A stretch of DNA of 14,949 nucleotides from Thermoanaerobaculia bacterium (lineage in GTDB: Bacteria > Acidobacteriota > Thermoanaerobaculia > Gp7-AA8). The notes beneath the pieces were generated by a model. It made no database searches and was not told the origin of the DNA. It saw nothing but the letters and a program-made list of their open reading frames with translations. Every line of letters begins with the position of its first letter. Position 1 is the stretch's first letter. Location: positions 1 to 14,949 of the forward strand of contig JAMPYE010000042.1 of assembly GCA_023700825.1 (NCBI GenBank), read 5' to 3'. A program made the translations under genes and the position numbers. Positions 14,502 to 14,949 of this stretch are shown here, in pieces.

Positions 14502-14584
14502 GGCGGAAGGCGAAAGGCGAGAGGCGAGAGCGAGACCACGGTCGGCCGCCTCTTACTCTCGCCTGTCGCCTCTCGCCTTTCGCC
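14502..14584. repeat. Heptamer-built inverted repeat / long hairpin
   Basis: The left arm is tandem heptamers GGCGGAA, GGCGAAA, GGCGAGA, GGCGAGA and then GCGAGA (14502-14535). The right arm is the complement, TCTCGCC, TGTCGCC, TCTCGCC, TTTCGCC (14557-14584). The innermost part to 14535/14557 pairs with one mismatch and one bulge, and 19 bases (14509-14527 with 14566-14584) pair perfectly. The loop is 21 bases. It lies in the 148-base gap between DUF350 and speE. It could be an attenuator or terminator, or a dispersed repeat element; no T-run follows. Confidence 0.8.
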
Positions 14585-14618
14585 CCTGACTCGTCACTCC
14601 TCAGTTCAGCACCTGCGT

Positions 14619-14949
14619 ATGCCCAAAGCTCCCCTGCTCTACCTCAACGTCCTGGTCATCGCCGCGTGCGGCCTGATCTACGAGCTGCTCGCCGGCACGC
14701 TCGCCTCGTACGTGCTCGGCGACTCGATCACGCAGTTCTCGCTGATCATCGGCCTTTACCTCTCGGCGCTCGGCATCGGCGCGTGGCTGTCGAAGTTCGT
14801 AACGAGCGATCTGGCTGCGCGCTTCGTCGACGTCGAGCTCGCCGTCGCGATCGCAGGCGGCTTCTCGGCGCCGGTCCTGTTTCTCGGCTTCGCGCGCGGC
14901 GCCTACTTCCACGCGCTTCTCTACGGGCTCGTCATCCTGATCGGCACGC
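14619..14949 (+). CDS. speE: Membrane-anchored polyamine aminopropyltransferase, N-terminal part only
   Basis: The first 110 residues of a protein that runs off the window. It is hydrophobic and multi-spanning: LYLNVLVIAACGLIYELLAG (7-26), FSLIIGLYLSALGIGAWL (40-57), VELAVAIAGGFSAPVLFLGF (72-91), and a helix begun at the edge. The block CGLIYELLAGTLASYVLGDS followed by TQFSLIIGLYLSALGIGAWLS is characteristic of the integral-membrane N-terminal region of spermidine-synthase-like proteins, whose C-terminal half is the aminopropyltransferase. That catalytic half lies outside this window and is assumed. It would use decarboxylated AdoMet from SpeD, encoded at the head of the same cluster. I chose ATG 14619; there is no clear ribosome site. 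The 148-base gap with a hairpin separates it from DUF350, so expression may be uncoupled from the upstream genes. Confidence 0.85.
   Translation, partial: MPKAPLLYLNVLVIAACGLIYELLAGTLASYVLGDSITQFSLIIGLYLSALGIGAWLSKFVTSDLAARFVDVELAVAIAGGFSAPVLFLGFARGAYFHALLYGLVILIGT

Noticed and set aside
14502..14584. CRISPR array
   Set aside because: The heptamers are directly tandem without spacers and form an inverted repeat.

Overview
The window is GC-rich, gene-dense bacterial chromosome with 15 protein-coding genes on both strands. Two genes are cut by the window edges. I see no rRNA, intact tRNA, CRISPR array or insertion sequence, and no gene-free stretch over 300 bases. The gene mix suggests a Gram-negative soil or sediment bacterium: a Reg_prop/Y_Y_Y sensor kinase, a TonB with a Gly-Glu spacer, a Hanks-type Ser/Thr kinase, a GGDEF enzyme and a membrane-anchored aminopropyltransferase. 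Acidobacteriota or a neighbouring phylum is my best guess. It rests on gene style, not on a marker gene.

Layout. 1-3351 (-): a large beta-propeller sensor histidine kinase, truncated at its C-terminus by the window edge. 3520-4857 (-): a three-gene operon of a DUF4442 hot-dog protein, an EVE-domain protein and a SpoIIAA/STAS-like protein, the last two sharing an ATGA overlap. 4954-5640 (+): an unusual SEC-C zinc-motif membrane protein with three WSPEHGHWH-type repeats, followed by a terminator hairpin. 5781-6563 (-): an SDR oxidoreductase. It is divergent from 6679-7743 (+), a membrane diguanylate cyclase. 7807-8334 (+): a spermidine/diamine N-acetyltransferase-like GNAT protein, convergent with tonB. 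8351-11701 (-): an M20 dipeptidase, a Ser/Thr kinase and TonB, read in that order.

The most interesting region is 11785-14949 (+). It holds speD (AdoMet decarboxylase), a 632-aa protein with two zinc-ribbon plus DUF4178 units and a membrane-spanning C-terminal half, a 57-aa single-pass protein ending YRSGYRGGK, a 74-aa DUF350 membrane protein, and the start of a membrane-anchored SpeE. The first four genes overlap or lie within about 20 bases of each other. A heptamer-built inverted repeat lies before speE. SpeD makes decarboxylated AdoMet, the aminopropyl donor, and the SpeE-type enzyme transfers it. The unknown membrane proteins between them suggest that the polyamine product acts at, or is attached to something in, the cell envelope.

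Regulation. Good -10 hexamers (TACAAT, TATAAT, TATAGT) lie just before several genes. For the sensor kinase and the SDR, and nearly for speD, the implied transcript starts at or within a few bases of the start codon, so leaderless or near-leaderless translation is likely. The M20 and speD genes diverge from a promoter region whose two -10 boxes are the arms of a perfect 8-bp inverted repeat.
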